A stretch of DNA of 64,000 nucleotides from an uncultured Rhodospirillales bacterium (GCA_903822185.1 CAIJOA010000011.1:620001-684000), one strand, 5' to 3'; positions 33,050-44,091 are shown, counted from the first letter of the stretch. Made by a program: numbers and translations. Notes: a model not told the origin generated them from the letters alone.

Positions 33050-33162
33050 CTCCCTCGCCCCTTGGAGGAGAGGGTTGGGGTGAGGGGGAACCACCCGCAC
33101 GATCGTGCCGCTAGCCCCCTCACCCGTCGCTTCGCCCCGACCTCTCCCCAACGGGAGAGGTA
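33050..33162. repeat. Dispersed GAGAGGGTTGGGGTGAGGGGG repeat pair
   Basis: Two imperfect inverted units between ETF-QO and the UDG gene. Confidence 0.8.
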
Positions 33163-33207
33163 GGTAAGAGCCTTAGCGCCGGCCTCATGGGGTGCTAGGC
33201 TTGGGCC

Positions 33208-34029
33208 ATGGTGCCGAACCAGGAAATCGCCGAACTGCTGCGCTGGTACGTCGCGATGGGCATCGATGAGGCCATCGGCGACACGCCGCAGGATCGGTTT
33301 GCCGCCCCGCCGCCGCGTCCGGCGGCAGAAGCCGCCGCGGCCGTTGCCGTTGCCGCTCCCGACGCGCCCCCCAGACCCACGATGGCAGCGCCGATCCCGG
33401 CCGCCGTCCTGCCGATCAGTAATAATGTCGCCAGCGCCCGCCGCCTGGCCGAGGAAGCCACCACCCTCGAAGAGCTGGAAGCGATCGTCGCCGCATTTGA
33501 CGGCTGCGCCCTGCGCCGGACAGCAACCAACTCCGTCTTTGCCGACGGGACGCCGCATGCACCGGTGCTGATAATCGGCGAAGCACCCGGCGCGGACGAG
33601 GACCGGGTCGGTAAACCCTTCGTCGGACGCAGCGGTCAGTTGCTGGACCGGATGCTGGCAGCCATCGGGCTCGACCGCCAACGCGACACCTACATCACCA
33701 ACATCCTGTTCTGGCGTCCGCCCGGCAATCGCAAGCCGACCGACGATGAAGTCGCTGCATGCTTGCCGTTCGTGATGCGCATCATCGCGTTGAGCAAGCC
33801 GCGCTTCGTCGTTTTATGCGGCGGCACAGCAACGTCGGCTGTGCTTGGACGTCATGAAGGAATTACGAAACTGCGTGGACGATGGTTCGATCTCGCCGTC
33901 CCGGGCCTCGACCAGCCGATTCCGGTTTTGACTACATATCATCCCTCCTTTTTGTTGCGGACCCCCGGCCGTAAAAGTGAATCTTGGCGTGATTTCCTAG
34001 AAATACAGTCAAAACTGCTTTCTAAATAG
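33208..34029 (+). CDS. Uracil-DNA glycosylase (family 4/5-like)
   Basis: 273 aa; [53 protein letters not shown]. Confidence 0.92.
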   Translation: MVPNQEIAELLRWYVAMGIDEAIGDTPQDRFAAPPPRPAAEAAAAVAVAAPDAPPRPTMAAPIPAAVLPISNNVASARRLAEEATTLEELEAIVAAFDGCALRRTATNSVFADGTPHAPVLIIGEAPGADEDRVGKPFVGRSGQLLDRMLAAIGLDRQRDTYITNILFWRPPGNRKPTDDEVAACLPFVMRIIALSKPRFVVLCGGTATSAVLGRHEGITKLRGRWFDLAVPGLDQPIPVLTTYHPSFLLRTPGRKSESWRDFLEIQSKLLSK

Positions 34030-34064
34030 AAAAAATGAAGTAATAAAATCTCATCTCTATTAGA

Positions 34065-34084
34065 ACGTTAAACGTGTTTAACGT
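34065..34084. promoter_or_regulatory. 20-bp palindrome upstream of the lytic transglycosylase gene
   Basis: ACGTTAAAC-GT-GTTTAACGT, perfect 9-bp arms, in an AT-rich intergenic region. Confidence 0.5.
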
Positions 34085-34163
34085 CCGAACATTTTTATCT
34101 TGCCAAGCCGGCCGGAGTTAGTTATCCCCGTTACCCATGAACACGGGGGGACATCCTTCTGCC

Positions 34164-36026
34164 ATGCGCAAGACTTTAAAAAGTCTGTGCTTTATTCTGA
34201 GCTGCAGCGCGGTGATGCACGTATCATCGCAAGCGGCCGCGCAAGATGTCCGTACTGCTGCCCTCACGCCGGGCAATGAAGTTCTCCGCGAAGCGCCGCT
34301 TCCCGCCGTCCTCGCTCAAGACGATCTCAACCGCTATCGCCGCATCTTTGCGTTGCAGCAAGCCGATCGCTGGGCCGATGCCGATCGCGAGATCGCCGGC
34401 CTTCACGACAAGCTGCTGGTCGGCGCCGTGCTGGCCCAGCGCTATCAGGACAGCGGTTATCACCCGAGCTATGCCGAGCTGGTCCAGTGGATGCAGCGTT
34501 ACGGCGACCAGCCGGATGCCCAGACGATCTTCGCCGCGGCCCTCAAGCTGCGTCCCGATGGCGCGGCCCAGCCGCCGGCCCCGATCGGCATCGCCACCAC
34601 CGCCGCCAAAAGCGACAGCGATTTCGAGCCGCGCCCGACCGCCGGTAATTTCGGCGGCCGCGAGATGCGCGTCCTCGTCCCGGCCGAAGAGCGCCAGGCC
34701 AACGCCCTGCGCCAACAAATCCGCGACCTGGCCGGCACCGATCCGCGCAAGGCCGAGCTGCTGCTCGCCGGCAAAGACGCCAAGGCACTGATCGACGACC
34801 AGACCCGCGACCAACTGCGCTCGACCATCGCCGAAGGCTACCTCGCCCGCGGCAAGGCGCAGGAAGCGCTGACCATGAGCGCCTCGACCGAAACGGCGGC
34901 CTATGCTCCGGTCGCGAATTGGAATGCCGGCCTCGCGGCTTGGCGTCTCGACCGGATGGACGAAGCGCGCGGTCATTTCCAGGCGCTGGCCCGTAGCCCC
35001 GATCAGTCACCCTGGGTCAAAGCCGCCGCCGCTTTCTGGGCCGCCCGCGTCGAGCTGCGCGCCCGCCGCCCCGAGAATTATTCCTTCTGGCTGCGGACCG
35101 CTGCCGAGAACCCGCGCACTTTCTATGGCCTGCTCGCCCGCCGCCTGTTGGGCGTCGATCAAAGCGTCAATGCCGATCCGGACCCGTTCACCCAGTTCGA
35201 TGCGCAGCTTCTGGTCGGCGTCGATGCCGGCAAGCGGGCGCTGGCTTTGATCGCAATCAATCAGCCGAACCTCGCCGCCGAACAGATTCAGCAACTGGCG
35301 CTGAGCAGCTCGCCGGCGCTGTTGCAGTCGCTGAGCTCGCTCGCCGACAAAGCCAACCTGCCGGACGTCAGCGTCCAGATCGCCGGCCTGCTCGGCAACG
35401 GCAACGGCAAGAGCAGCCAGGAAGCCTCGATCTATCCGGTGCCGCGTTGGGAACCGCGCGGCGGCTTCACCGTCGATCGCGCCCTTCTTTATGCGCTGAT
35501 GCGGCAGGAGTCGGGTTTCGCGCCGAACGCGCGCAATCATTCCGGCGCCGCCGGGCTGATGCAGTTGATGCCCGCGACTGCCCGGTCGATGGCGGCACGC
35601 ACCGGCGAACCGCTGGCCAAAGGCCGCAAGAACACCGGCAATGCGCTGAGCGATCCCGGCTACAATCTGATGCTGGCGCAGGAATATGTTCGGATGCTGC
35701 TGCAGGACGGCAACATCAAGAACAACCTGATCCTCTTCGCCGCCGCCTATAACCGTGGTCCCGCCGGTGTCGCCAAATGGCAGAACGACCGGCCCGAATA
35801 TGCGAAAGATCCGCTGCTGTTCCTCGAAAGCATTCCGTCGCAGCAATCGCGCGTCTTCGTTCTGCGCGTGATGACGAACTATTGGGGCTATCGCCAGCGC
35901 CTGTCGCAGCCGACCCCCGATCTCGACGCGCTTGCCGCCGGCAAATGGCCGACCTATACCGCCTTCGACGGCACCGCTGTCGCCAAAGCCGGCGCCGAAA
36001 AGGCGAACCGGCATGCCCAGAATTGA
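34164..36026 (+). CDS. Soluble lytic murein transglycosylase (Slt70-like)
   Basis: MRKTLKSLCFILSCSAVMHVSSQAAAQ signal peptide; ALMRQESGFAPNARNHSGAAGLMQLMPATAR catalytic motif. Confidence 0.94.
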   Translation: MRKTLKSLCFILSCSAVMHVSSQAAAQDVRTAALTPGNEVLREAPLPAVLAQDDLNRYRRIFALQQADRWADADREIAGLHDKLLVGAVLAQRYQDSGYHPSYAELVQWMQRYGDQPDAQTIFAAALKLRPDGAAQPPAPIGIATTAAKSDSDFEPRPTAGNFGGREMRVLVPAEERQANALRQQIRDLAGTDPRKAELLLAGKDAKALIDDQTRDQLRSTIAEGYLARGKAQEALTMSASTETAAYAPVANWNAGLAAWRLDRMDEARGHFQALARSPDQSPWVKAAAAFWAARVELRARRPENYSFWLRTAAENPRTFYGLLARRLLGVDQSVNADPDPFTQFDAQLLVGVDAGKRALALIAINQPNLAAEQIQQLALSSSPALLQSLSSLADKANLPDVSVQIAGLLGNGNGKSSQEASIYPVPRWEPRGGFTVDRALLYALMRQESGFAPNARNHSGAAGLMQLMPATARSMAARTGEPLAKGRKNTGNALSDPGYNLMLAQEYVRMLLQDGNIKNNLILFAAAYNRGPAGVAKWQNDRPEYAKDPLLFLESIPSQQSRVFVLRVMTNYWGYRQRLSQPTPDLDALAAGKWPTYTAFDGTAVAKAGAEKANRHAQN

Positions 36027-36552
36027 CGAAACCCGACCCTTCCTCGCCGTCAACATCGCAGTCCTGACCGTTTCGGACACGCGGACCGAGGCCGACGACA
36101 AGTCGGGCCAATCTCTCATCGATATGATCACCCGCGACGGCCACAAGGTCGCGACGCGCAAGATCGTCCAGGACGACAAGGACGCGATCGTCGCGCAACT
36201 GAAAGCCTGGATCGCCGATCCTTCCGTCGATGTCGTGATCTCGACCGGCGGCACCGGCGTCACCGGCCGGGACGTCACGCCCGAAGCTTTCCACGAAGTC
36301 TATGAGAAAGAGATCAGCGGCTTCGGCGAGCTGTTTCGCTTTCTGTCTTATCAGAAGGTCGGCACCTCGACGATCCAGAGCCGTGCCACCTCCGGCGTCG
36401 CCGGCGGCACTTATCTCTTCGCCCTGCCCGGCTCCCCCAGCGCCTGCCGCGACGGCTGGGACGACATCATCAAACACCAGCTCGACAACCGGCATCGCCC
36501 CTGCAACCTGGTGGAGCTGATGCCGCGACTGCAGGAACATCTGAAGGGCTGA
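36013..36552 (+). CDS. moaB: Molybdenum cofactor biosynthesis protein B
   Basis: MPRIDETRPFLAVNIAVLTVSDTRTEADDKSGQSLIDMI; STGGTGVTGRDVTPEA; start corrected. Confidence 0.94.
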   Translation: MPRIDETRPFLAVNIAVLTVSDTRTEADDKSGQSLIDMITRDGHKVATRKIVQDDKDAIVAQLKAWIADPSVDVVISTGGTGVTGRDVTPEAFHEVYEKEISGFGELFRFLSYQKVGTSTIQSRATSGVAGGTYLFALPGSPSACRDGWDDIIKHQLDNRHRPCNLVELMPRLQEHLKG

Positions 36553-36559
36553 CGCGTCC

Positions 36560-36910
36560 TTACGACTCATCCAATGTGGCGTCGATGGCCGTAACGGCTT
36601 CCTTCAACGGCGGCAAATGGACTTCGACGACATTCCAGATCACGGCATCCGAAAGCCGATGATATTCGTGCCGCAACATATTTCCGATGCCCATGATCTG
36701 AAGCCACGGGATTTGCGGCTGTGTTTTTTGAATGTCAGCAGGAATACGCCGTGCTGCCTCGGAGATGATTTCGATACCACGCTGGATGCCGTGACGTAAA
36801 AGCCAGTCGCCGGCATAATCGCTAAGGGTTTTTCCGCGGGTCGCGTTTTCGATTCCGTCGATGGCTTCGAGAATCGCCCTTAACGCGGGACGCACGAGCC
36901 TTTCGGTCAA
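36560..36910 (-). CDS. HepT-like (DUF86) toxin
   Basis: 116 aa; RGIEIISEAARRIPADI...PWLQIMGIGNMLRHEYHRLSDAVIW; overlaps MntA-like gene. Confidence 0.85.
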   Translation of the reverse strand: MTERLVRPALRAILEAIDGIENATRGKTLSDYAGDWLLRHGIQRGIEIISEAARRIPADIQKTQPQIPWLQIMGIGNMLRHEYHRLSDAVIWNVVEVHLPPLKEAVTAIDATLDES

Positions 36911-37203
36911 AAGATCTGTTCCGCTGACGCTTCGATCCGGTCGCGCAGGAACGGGTCAAGGCTGTCCCGCGTCGTCACATCGACGATTACGCCGAGCCGC
37001 CCTTCGAGGAGCAGCTTTATTCCGCTGAGCTCTATCAGCGAAAAGCGGCTCTTTTGATCGTATTCGACAAAGAGATCGAGATCGCTCGCCTCGGTCGCAT
37101 CCTCGCGAACCGTCGAGCCGAACAAAAAAAGAGCTGTCGCGCCGAACGCTTTCACCGCTTCGGTTTCACGCCGTAGCGCCGTGATGGCATCATCGCGCTT
37201 CAT
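36907..37203 (-). CDS. MntA-like nucleotidyltransferase antitoxin
   Basis: 98 aa; LFLFGSTVREDATEASDLDLFVEYD (GSX10DXD minimal nucleotidyltransferase). Confidence 0.88.
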   Translation of the reverse strand: MKRDDAITALRRETEAVKAFGATALFLFGSTVREDATEASDLDLFVEYDQKSRFSLIELSGIKLLLEGRLGVIVDVTTRDSLDPFLRDRIEASAEQIF

Positions 37204-37245
37204 GCCCTCAATTGTACCGACATCCTAAAATTTGACTAGCGGCCA

Positions 37246-37713
37246 TTACGCGTGGCGCTTTCCAATCCTCGGCACATCTTCCATCGCCAGCAATTCGATC
37301 TTCAGCAGCGCCAGCGGCAAGCGCGCCAGCGTGTCGTCGAGCATGTCTTCGCGCGACCAGCGTACGCGCTGGAACATACCCGAGGGGAAACGGCGGCGGC
37401 GGCCCAGCCCGACCAGCCAGTAGCCGCCATCCTCGTTCGGCCCCAAAACGACGTCCTGCGTCGCGACGGCGCGCAACGCCTCGCGCAACGTATCCAGAGC
37501 AACATCCGTCATCGCGGCAGTAACGATCACCGCTGGCCCGGGCGGCAGATTTCGGAAAATGCGGGCAAGTGCCGTGGCGGGATGGCCGGCGCCGGCCCCG
37601 CGCCTTGGCGTGGTGATCCGGCCAAGCCGGCCCACGACAAGCTTTAGCGCCCTACCATTAGTAGGCGTCGAAGAACTCGGCAGTACGATTAGGTGGGGAG
37701 CCATTCGGGACAT
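37246..37713 (-). CDS. DUF2064/TIGR04282-like glycosyltransferase-fold protein, probably shortened
   Basis: VVLGPNEDGGYWLVGLGRRRRFPSGMFQRVRWS hallmark; only about 155 aa with a degenerate middle. Confidence 0.65.
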   Translation of the reverse strand: MSRMAPHLIVLPSSSTPTNGRALKLVVGRLGRITTPRRGAGAGHPATALARIFRNLPPGPAVIVTAAMTDVALDTLREALRAVATQDVVLGPNEDGGYWLVGLGRRRRFPSGMFQRVRWSREDMLDDTLARLPLALLKIELLAMEDVPRIGKRHA

Positions 37714-37801
37714 CGCGATGTTAACTATAAACCAGGGGACAAAAGGCCCCAAACGCTGCGTTGTTCTTGATTTGTTCCAAAGACGAGCGGATATTGGCGT
37801 C

Positions 37802-38896
37802 ATGGACGATGTACTTCATGCCCTGCCCCTCAAAGGCCGCGGTGCCGTCAGTAACGCCGTCGGCCGGTTCGAGCCCGAAACGCGCTTCGCCACAGACGAC
37901 GGCTGGAGCATCGGCGACGAAGAAGCGCCACCGCTCGATACGCGCTATCAGCGCGACACCGCCAAGACCGTCATCGCCCGCAACGATTCACCCGACATTC
38001 CTTTCGACCGCTCGATCAATCCCTATCGGGGCTGCGAGCATGGCTGCATCTATTGCTTCGCCCGGCCGACCCACGCCTATCTCGGCCTCTCTGCCGGGCT
38101 CGATTTCGAGAGCCGCATCTTCGTCAAAGAGGACGCGCCCGAAGTCCTGCGCGCGGAATTGTCGAAGCCGACCTATCGCGCCAAGCCGATCAAGCCGATC
38201 GCCCTCGGCGTCAATACGGACGCCTATCAGCCGATCGACCGAAAGACCGAACTGACGCGCCGCATTCTCTTGGTGCTGCAGGAATTCCGGCATCCGGTGA
38301 CGGTCATCACCAAGTCGGCGCTGGTGCAGCGCGACATCGACATCCTCGCCGCGATGGCGCGCGATCATCTCGCCAGCGCCGCCGTGTCGATCACGACGCT
38401 CGACCGTTCGCTGGCGCGCACGATGGAGCCGCGCGCGGCGACGCCGGAACGCCGTCTCGAAACCATCGGCGCGCTCGCCGCCGCCGGCATCCCGACCTCG
38501 GTCATGGCCGCGCCCATGATCCCGGCGCTCAACGATCCCGAACTCGATCATATTCTCGAAGCGGCGCATGCGCGCGGCGCGGATGCAGCGGGCTATACGA
38601 TGATCCGTCTGCCGCTCGAACTGGCGAGCCTGTTCGAGGAATGGCTGCAGAATCATTTCCCCGACCGCGCCCGGCATGTGATGTCGCTGATCCATCAGAG
38701 CCGCGGCGGCAAAGCCTATCAATCCGAATTCGGCACCCGCATGCACGGCACCGGTCCTTATGCCGAGATCCTGCGCGTGCGCTTCGAAGCCGCCTGCCAC
38801 CGCCTCGGCCTCAACCGCCGCCGTGAGCATTACCGCATGGACTGCTCGCAATTCCGCGTCCCGGCGAAAGCGAGCGCGCAGCTGAGTTTGTTCTAA
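37802..38896 (+). CDS. PA0069-family radical SAM protein
   Basis: INPYRGCEHGCIYCFARPTHAYLGLSAGLDFESRIFVK; start corrected to 37802. Confidence 0.93.
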   Translation: MDDVLHALPLKGRGAVSNAVGRFEPETRFATDDGWSIGDEEAPPLDTRYQRDTAKTVIARNDSPDIPFDRSINPYRGCEHGCIYCFARPTHAYLGLSAGLDFESRIFVKEDAPEVLRAELSKPTYRAKPIKPIALGVNTDAYQPIDRKTELTRRILLVLQEFRHPVTVITKSALVQRDIDILAAMARDHLASAAVSITTLDRSLARTMEPRAATPERRLETIGALAAAGIPTSVMAAPMIPALNDPELDHILEAAHARGADAAGYTMIRLPLELASLFEEWLQNHFPDRARHVMSLIHQSRGGKAYQSEFGTRMHGTGPYAEILRVRFEAACHRLGLNRRREHYRMDCSQFRVPAKASAQLSLF

Positions 38897-38903
38897 AATA
38901 ACA

Positions 38904-39060
38904 ACCCCTCTCCGCCCATCTCTGGGGGAGAGGGTGGCGAGCAAAGCGAGCGGGTGAGGTGGGTGGCGCCGCAGATTAGATCGTGGTGAGGAGAGACACC
39001 TCACCCTCCCCATCGCTCCGCGACGGGTCCCCTCCCTCTCCCCGCGAGCGCGGGAGAGGG
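38904..39060. repeat. Dispersed repeat (CCCCTCTCCGCCC...GGGGGAGAGGGTGGCGAGCAAAGCGAGCGGGTGAGG and inverted unit)
   Basis: Same family as 33050, 39913, 42587, 48421. Confidence 0.8.
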
Positions 39061-39074
39061 CTTTCAAATTCTGT

Positions 39075-39842
39075 TCAACCCCGATATGGCCGCCACGCAT
39101 CTTCCTTCTGCGCAAGACGATCCGCAATGATGCGCCACGCCGCCGGATTGCGGACCATCGTGCCATGGGCGCCGCGCACCGCGATGTTTTCGCGTCGCGG
39201 TCCTTCGAATTCTTGGCAACTTTCCCAAGCGACCACGCCGTCGGTACGCGTATAGATCGCCGTCACCGGTACGGTCGGCGGCGTGTTGAGTTCATCTATC
39301 GACGACGACGCATCGATGCTGTGCCAGCGCGACAGCAATTTATAAATCGGCTCGAGCGGGCTCGCGGTCGGCAGATGGATCGGACTAGCGAGAAGGATAA
39401 GCTGGCGCACCGCATCGGGTTTCTTTTTCGCCAACTCGCGCGCGATCACGCCGCCGAGGCTGTGGCCGATCAGCGAGACCTTGCCGCCATGCGCGGCATG
39501 AATCGTATCGAACAACTGTTCGATCCCGTTGAGCGCCGCCGCCGTCGGACCGAGATTGGTGCCGAGGCCCCACCCGGCCGCCTCATAGCCGCAACCGGCG
39601 AGGAATTGCCGCAGCGGCCCGGTATGCCGATCGCCGCGCAAGAAGGACGGCACAACAATCACCGGATGACCGTCGCCGCGCGGCGCCGTGCGCAACGCCG
39701 TCGTCACCAGCCCCGGCCGCATCGGCACGAGATGCGCGGTACTGTCGATGATCATGTGACGCAGCAGCGGCATCTTCGGCTTTGCCGGTGATGGCTCGAT
39801 CGTCATGAATCTACCGCTTTCAAAGGCATTTCGATGCGCCAT
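39075..39842 (-). CDS. Alpha/beta hydrolase (lipase-like)
   Basis: 255 aa; VSLIGHSLGGVIARELAKKKPDAVRQLILLASP. Confidence 0.85.
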   Translation of the reverse strand: MAHRNAFESGRFMTIEPSPAKPKMPLLRHMIIDSTAHLVPMRPGLVTTALRTAPRGDGHPVIVVPSFLRGDRHTGPLRQFLAGCGYEAAGWGLGTNLGPTAAALNGIEQLFDTIHAAHGGKVSLIGHSLGGVIARELAKKKPDAVRQLILLASPIHLPTASPLEPIYKLLSRWHSIDASSSIDELNTPPTVPVTAIYTRTDGVVAWESCQEFEGPRRENIAVRGAHGTMVRNPAAWRIIADRLAQKEDAWRPYRG

Positions 39843-39912
39843 CGAGTGCCCGAGCTGTTGACGAGGGTCAAGTGAATAAGAGGCAATGCGCCGGCGACAA
39901 ACCGGGGTAAAA

Positions 39913-39982
39913 TCCCCCTCACCCTCCCGCTAACGCGGGTCCCTCCCTCTCCCCGCCGGGGAGAGGGTTGGGGTGAGGGGGT
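39913..39982. repeat. Dispersed repeat CCCCCTCACCCTCCCGCTAACGCGGG...GAGAGGGTTGGGGTGAGGGGG
   Basis: Inverted version of the unit at 42587-42657. Confidence 0.85.
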
Positions 39983-40048
39983 TCGATCTACGCTGTATCC
40001 CTCCGCGAATTCTTGCCGCGACTCGTCCGGTCGTCTCATACTCACCAC

Positions 40049-40777
40049 ATGATCGTGCTCTTCACCGATTTCGGCTTGAGCGGGCCTTACACCGGCCAGA
40101 TGAAGGCGGTGCTGCGCCGCGATGCGCCGCTGGTCGAGGTGATCGATCTTTTCGCCGATGCGCCCGTGGGCGATCCCTATCGCGCGGCGTATCTTCTCGC
40201 CGCCTATGCGATGTGGTTTCCGGTCGGCACGATCTTCCTCGGCGTCGTCGATCCCGGCGTCGGCAGCGAACGCGCGCCGGTGGTGGTCGAGGCCGATGGC
40301 CGCTGGTTCGTCGGACCGGAGAACGGGTTGTTCGAGCTGGTGATGCGCCGTGCGGCGGTCGCCTCAACCTATGAAATCCTGTGGCGTCCCGAGGCGCTGT
40401 CGATGAGTTTTCACGGCCGCGACGTGTTCGCCCCGGTCGCGGCGATGCTGGCGCAAGGCCAGACGCCGGACCATCGCGAGCGTGCCGGTTTGCGCCGTCC
40501 CGATTGGCCGGATGATTTGGACGAGATCGTTTATATCGATCATTACGGCAACGCGATCACCGGCATGCGCGCCGGAACGATACCGCCCGATGCCACGCTG
40601 AAAATTCCCGGCCATACCGTCACTGCCGCCGCGACGTTTTCGGCGGTGCCGCCGGGCAAGCCCTTCTGGTATGAGAATTCCAATGGGTTGATCGAGATCG
40701 CGATCAATCGCGGGCGCGCGGATGCGGCCCTCAATCTCGGCATCGGATCGCCGATAACGATCATGGTCAAAGGATAA
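40049..40777 (+). CDS. SAM hydrolase/SAM-dependent halogenase family protein (DUF62)
   Basis: MIVLFTDFGLSGPYTGQMKAVLRRDAP; GVVDPGVGSERAPVVVEADGRWFVGPENGLF. Confidence 0.92.
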   Translation: MIVLFTDFGLSGPYTGQMKAVLRRDAPLVEVIDLFADAPVGDPYRAAYLLAAYAMWFPVGTIFLGVVDPGVGSERAPVVVEADGRWFVGPENGLFELVMRRAAVASTYEILWRPEALSMSFHGRDVFAPVAAMLAQGQTPDHRERAGLRRPDWPDDLDEIVYIDHYGNAITGMRAGTIPPDATLKIPGHTVTAAATFSAVPPGKPFWYENSNGLIEIAINRGRADAALNLGIGSPITIMVKG

Positions 40778-40785
40778 GCGGCGCG

Positions 40786-41388
40786 ATGCCGGATTTCACC
40801 CTTGAGAGCCGTTGCGACGGCATCGTTTGCGGCATCGACGAAGTCGGGCGCGGGCCGTTGGCTGGGCCGGTCGTCGCCGCCGCCGTCATCTTCGACCGCC
40901 GCCGCCTGCCGCGCCAGTTGCGGCACGAACTGGATGATTCGAAAAAGCTGAGCGCCGAGGCGCGCGAGGAATATGCGGTGATGATTCGGCGCTGTGCCCG
41001 CATCGGCATCGGCGCCGCGAGCGTCATCGAGATCGACCGTCATAACATTCTGCAGGCGACCTTCATCGCCATGCGCCGCGCGCTGCATCGCCTCGGGCCG
41101 ATTCCCGACATCGCTTTGATCGACGGCAATCAGCCGCCGCCGCTGCCCTGCGCGGTGCGCACCGTTATCGGCGGCGACGGGCTGTCGCTGTCGATCGCCG
41201 CCGCCTCGGTCGTCGCCAAGGTGACGCGCGACCGGCTGATGCGCGCCCTCGCCCAGCGCTATGACGGCTATGGCTGGCATACCAATGTCGGCTATGGCAC
41301 CCGCGAGCATCGCGACGGAATTGCCCTGCGCGGCCCGACCCGGCATCACCGGATGAGCTTTGCCCCGTTACAGCTAAACCTCGGATTT

Positions 41389-41409
<21 letters not shown>
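40786..41409 (+). CDS. rnhB: Ribonuclease HII
   Basis: 207 aa; VCGIDEVGRGPLAGPVVAAAVIFD; HHRMSFAPLQ. Confidence 0.95.
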
Positions 41410-42570
<1,161 letters not shown>

Positions 42571-42586
42571 CCGATCGAGCGTTTAA

Positions 42587-42657
42587 GCCCCCTCACCCCA
42601 ACCCGCTCCCCAGCGGGGAGAGGGAGGGACCCGCGTCAGCGGGAGGGTGAGGGGGTT
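42587..42657. repeat. Dispersed repeat between convergent ccrM and MFS genes
   Basis: CCCCCTCACCCCAACCCGCTCCCCAGCGGGGAGAGGGAGGGACCCGCGTCAGCGGGAGGGTGAGGGGG. Confidence 0.85.
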
Positions 42658-42675
42658 TTCACAACAAACCACCTG

Positions 42676-44091
42676 TCAGGTCCCGCGCCCTTTACCACCC
42701 GCGTGACCGCTGACGTCGGCGCCGACGTCGCGGGACAGCGGAATGTAAGACAGCATCGACAGCAGGATCATCACCGTCGCCGCCGCGAAGGCGAGCCGCA
42801 GGTCGATGGCCGACAGCGTCTCGCCGCCGCGTACCGTTTGCGTGATGTGCATCAGGCCGGCGACGAAGGCGATGCCGAAGCCACGGCTGAGTTGCTGTGT
42901 CATGCTGGCGATGCTGGTCGAGGACCCCATCTTCTCATCGGGAATATCGGAATAGCCCAGCGCCTGCAGCGCGGTGAATTGCAGCGCTGGGAAGAACCCG
43001 CCCAGCAGCAGCACGATGAAGATGACCGCGAACGGCGTGTCCGCGGTGAAAAGGATGCACGCGCCGATCGCCGCAGCGCAGAGGAACGTGTTGGCGATCA
43101 GCACCGTGCGAAAACCAAAGCGCCGCAGCACCGGCGTGGTGGTGAGGCGCATGATGGTCGAACCGCCGGCGCTGGCGATGGTCAAGAGGCCCGAGGCGAA
43201 AGCGCTCATACCGAAGACGGCCTGAAACAGCAGCGGCAAGAGGAACGACAAGGTTCCCGACCCGGCGCGGAAGACCGACCCGCCGCCGAAATTGACCCGG
43301 AAAGTCTCGATCGACATCACCGATATGTCGAGAATCGGATGCGGATGGCGCTTCAGATGCCGCCAGGCCACGACGCCGATGGCAAGGCCGGTGATCACGA
43401 GGACCGAACCGATGATCGCCTCGTAAAGGCTGTGCGAGATGATCTCGATCCCGACCATGATGCCCGACAGCGACACCGCACAGAGCACGAAGCCGACGCC
43501 GTCGAGCGGCCGGATCACCCGCTCGCCATCGTCTTCGATGAAGCGATAGGACAGGGCCATGCCGATGACACCGATCGGGATATTGATCAGGAACGCCCAG
43601 CGCCACGAGGCATAGGTGGTGATGAAACCGCCGACCGGTGGCCCCAGCAACGGCCCCAACTGTGCCGGCAATTGCAGAAAGGCCATGATCGGCACGAGCT
43701 GCGATTTCTCGATGCTGCGTAACAGCACCAGCCGCCCGACCGGCACCATCATCGCCCCGCCGCAGCCCTGAAGAATACGTGCCGCCGTCAGGGTGACGAG
43801 GCTATCGGCGAGGCCGCAAAGGATCGAGCCGACGGTGAAGACGGCGATCGCGGCGCAGAAGACATTCCGCCCGCCATAACGGTCCGCGGTCCAGCCGCTG
43901 ATCGGAATGAACACCGCGAGGCCCAACAGATAGGACGTCACTGCGATGCTGAGATGGATCGGATCGGTGCCGAACGACAGCGCCATCTGCGGCAGCGCCG
44001 TCGTCACCACCGTCCCATCGAGCTGCTGCATGATGAAAGCGCACGCGACGATGCCCGCGACGAATTTCGGATGCGTGTGCAAGGCGGGCAT
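42676..44091 (-). CDS. MFS transporter, DHA2 (EmrB/QacA-like) family
   Basis: 471 aa, about 14 TM; MQQLDGTVVTTALPQMALSFG; WRWAFLINIPIGVIGM. Confidence 0.92.
   Translation of the reverse strand: MPALHTHPKFVAGIVACAFIMQQLDGTVVTTALPQMALSFGTDPIHLSIAVTSYLLGLAVFIPISGWTADRYGGRNVFCAAIAVFTVGSILCGLADSLVTLTAARILQGCGGAMMVPVGRLVLLRSIEKSQLVPIMAFLQLPAQLGPLLGPPVGGFITTYASWRWAFLINIPIGVIGMALSYRFIEDDGERVIRPLDGVGFVLCAVSLSGIMVGIEIISHSLYEAIIGSVLVITGLAIGVVAWRHLKRHPHPILDISVMSIETFRVNFGGGSVFRAGSGTLSFLLPLLFQAVFGMSAFASGLLTIASAGGSTIMRLTTTPVLRRFGFRTVLIANTFLCAAAIGACILFTADTPFAVIFIVLLLGGFFPALQFTALQALGYSDIPDEKMGSSTSIASMTQQLSRGFGIAFVAGLMHITQTVRGGETLSAIDLRLAFAAATVMILLSMLSYIPLSRDVGADVSGHAGGKGRGT

Noticed and set aside
33050-33162. 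Possible CRISPR array from repeated GAGAGGG units
   Set aside because: Units are inverted hairpins without regular spacers or cas genes; fits dispersed palindromic repeats
32998-33681. N-terminal extension of the ETF-QO ORF in the track
   Set aside because: Translates through dispersed repeats and antisense to UDG; real start is at or near 32982
37559-37801. N-terminal extension of the radical SAM ORF
   Set aside because: Antisense of the DUF2064-like gene; conserved protein begins at MDDVLHALPLKGRG (37802)
38904-39982. Possible transposon with terminal inverted repeats around the alpha/beta hydrolase gene
   Set aside because: Flanking repeats are members of the dispersed element family found elsewhere; no transposase and no target-site duplication seen
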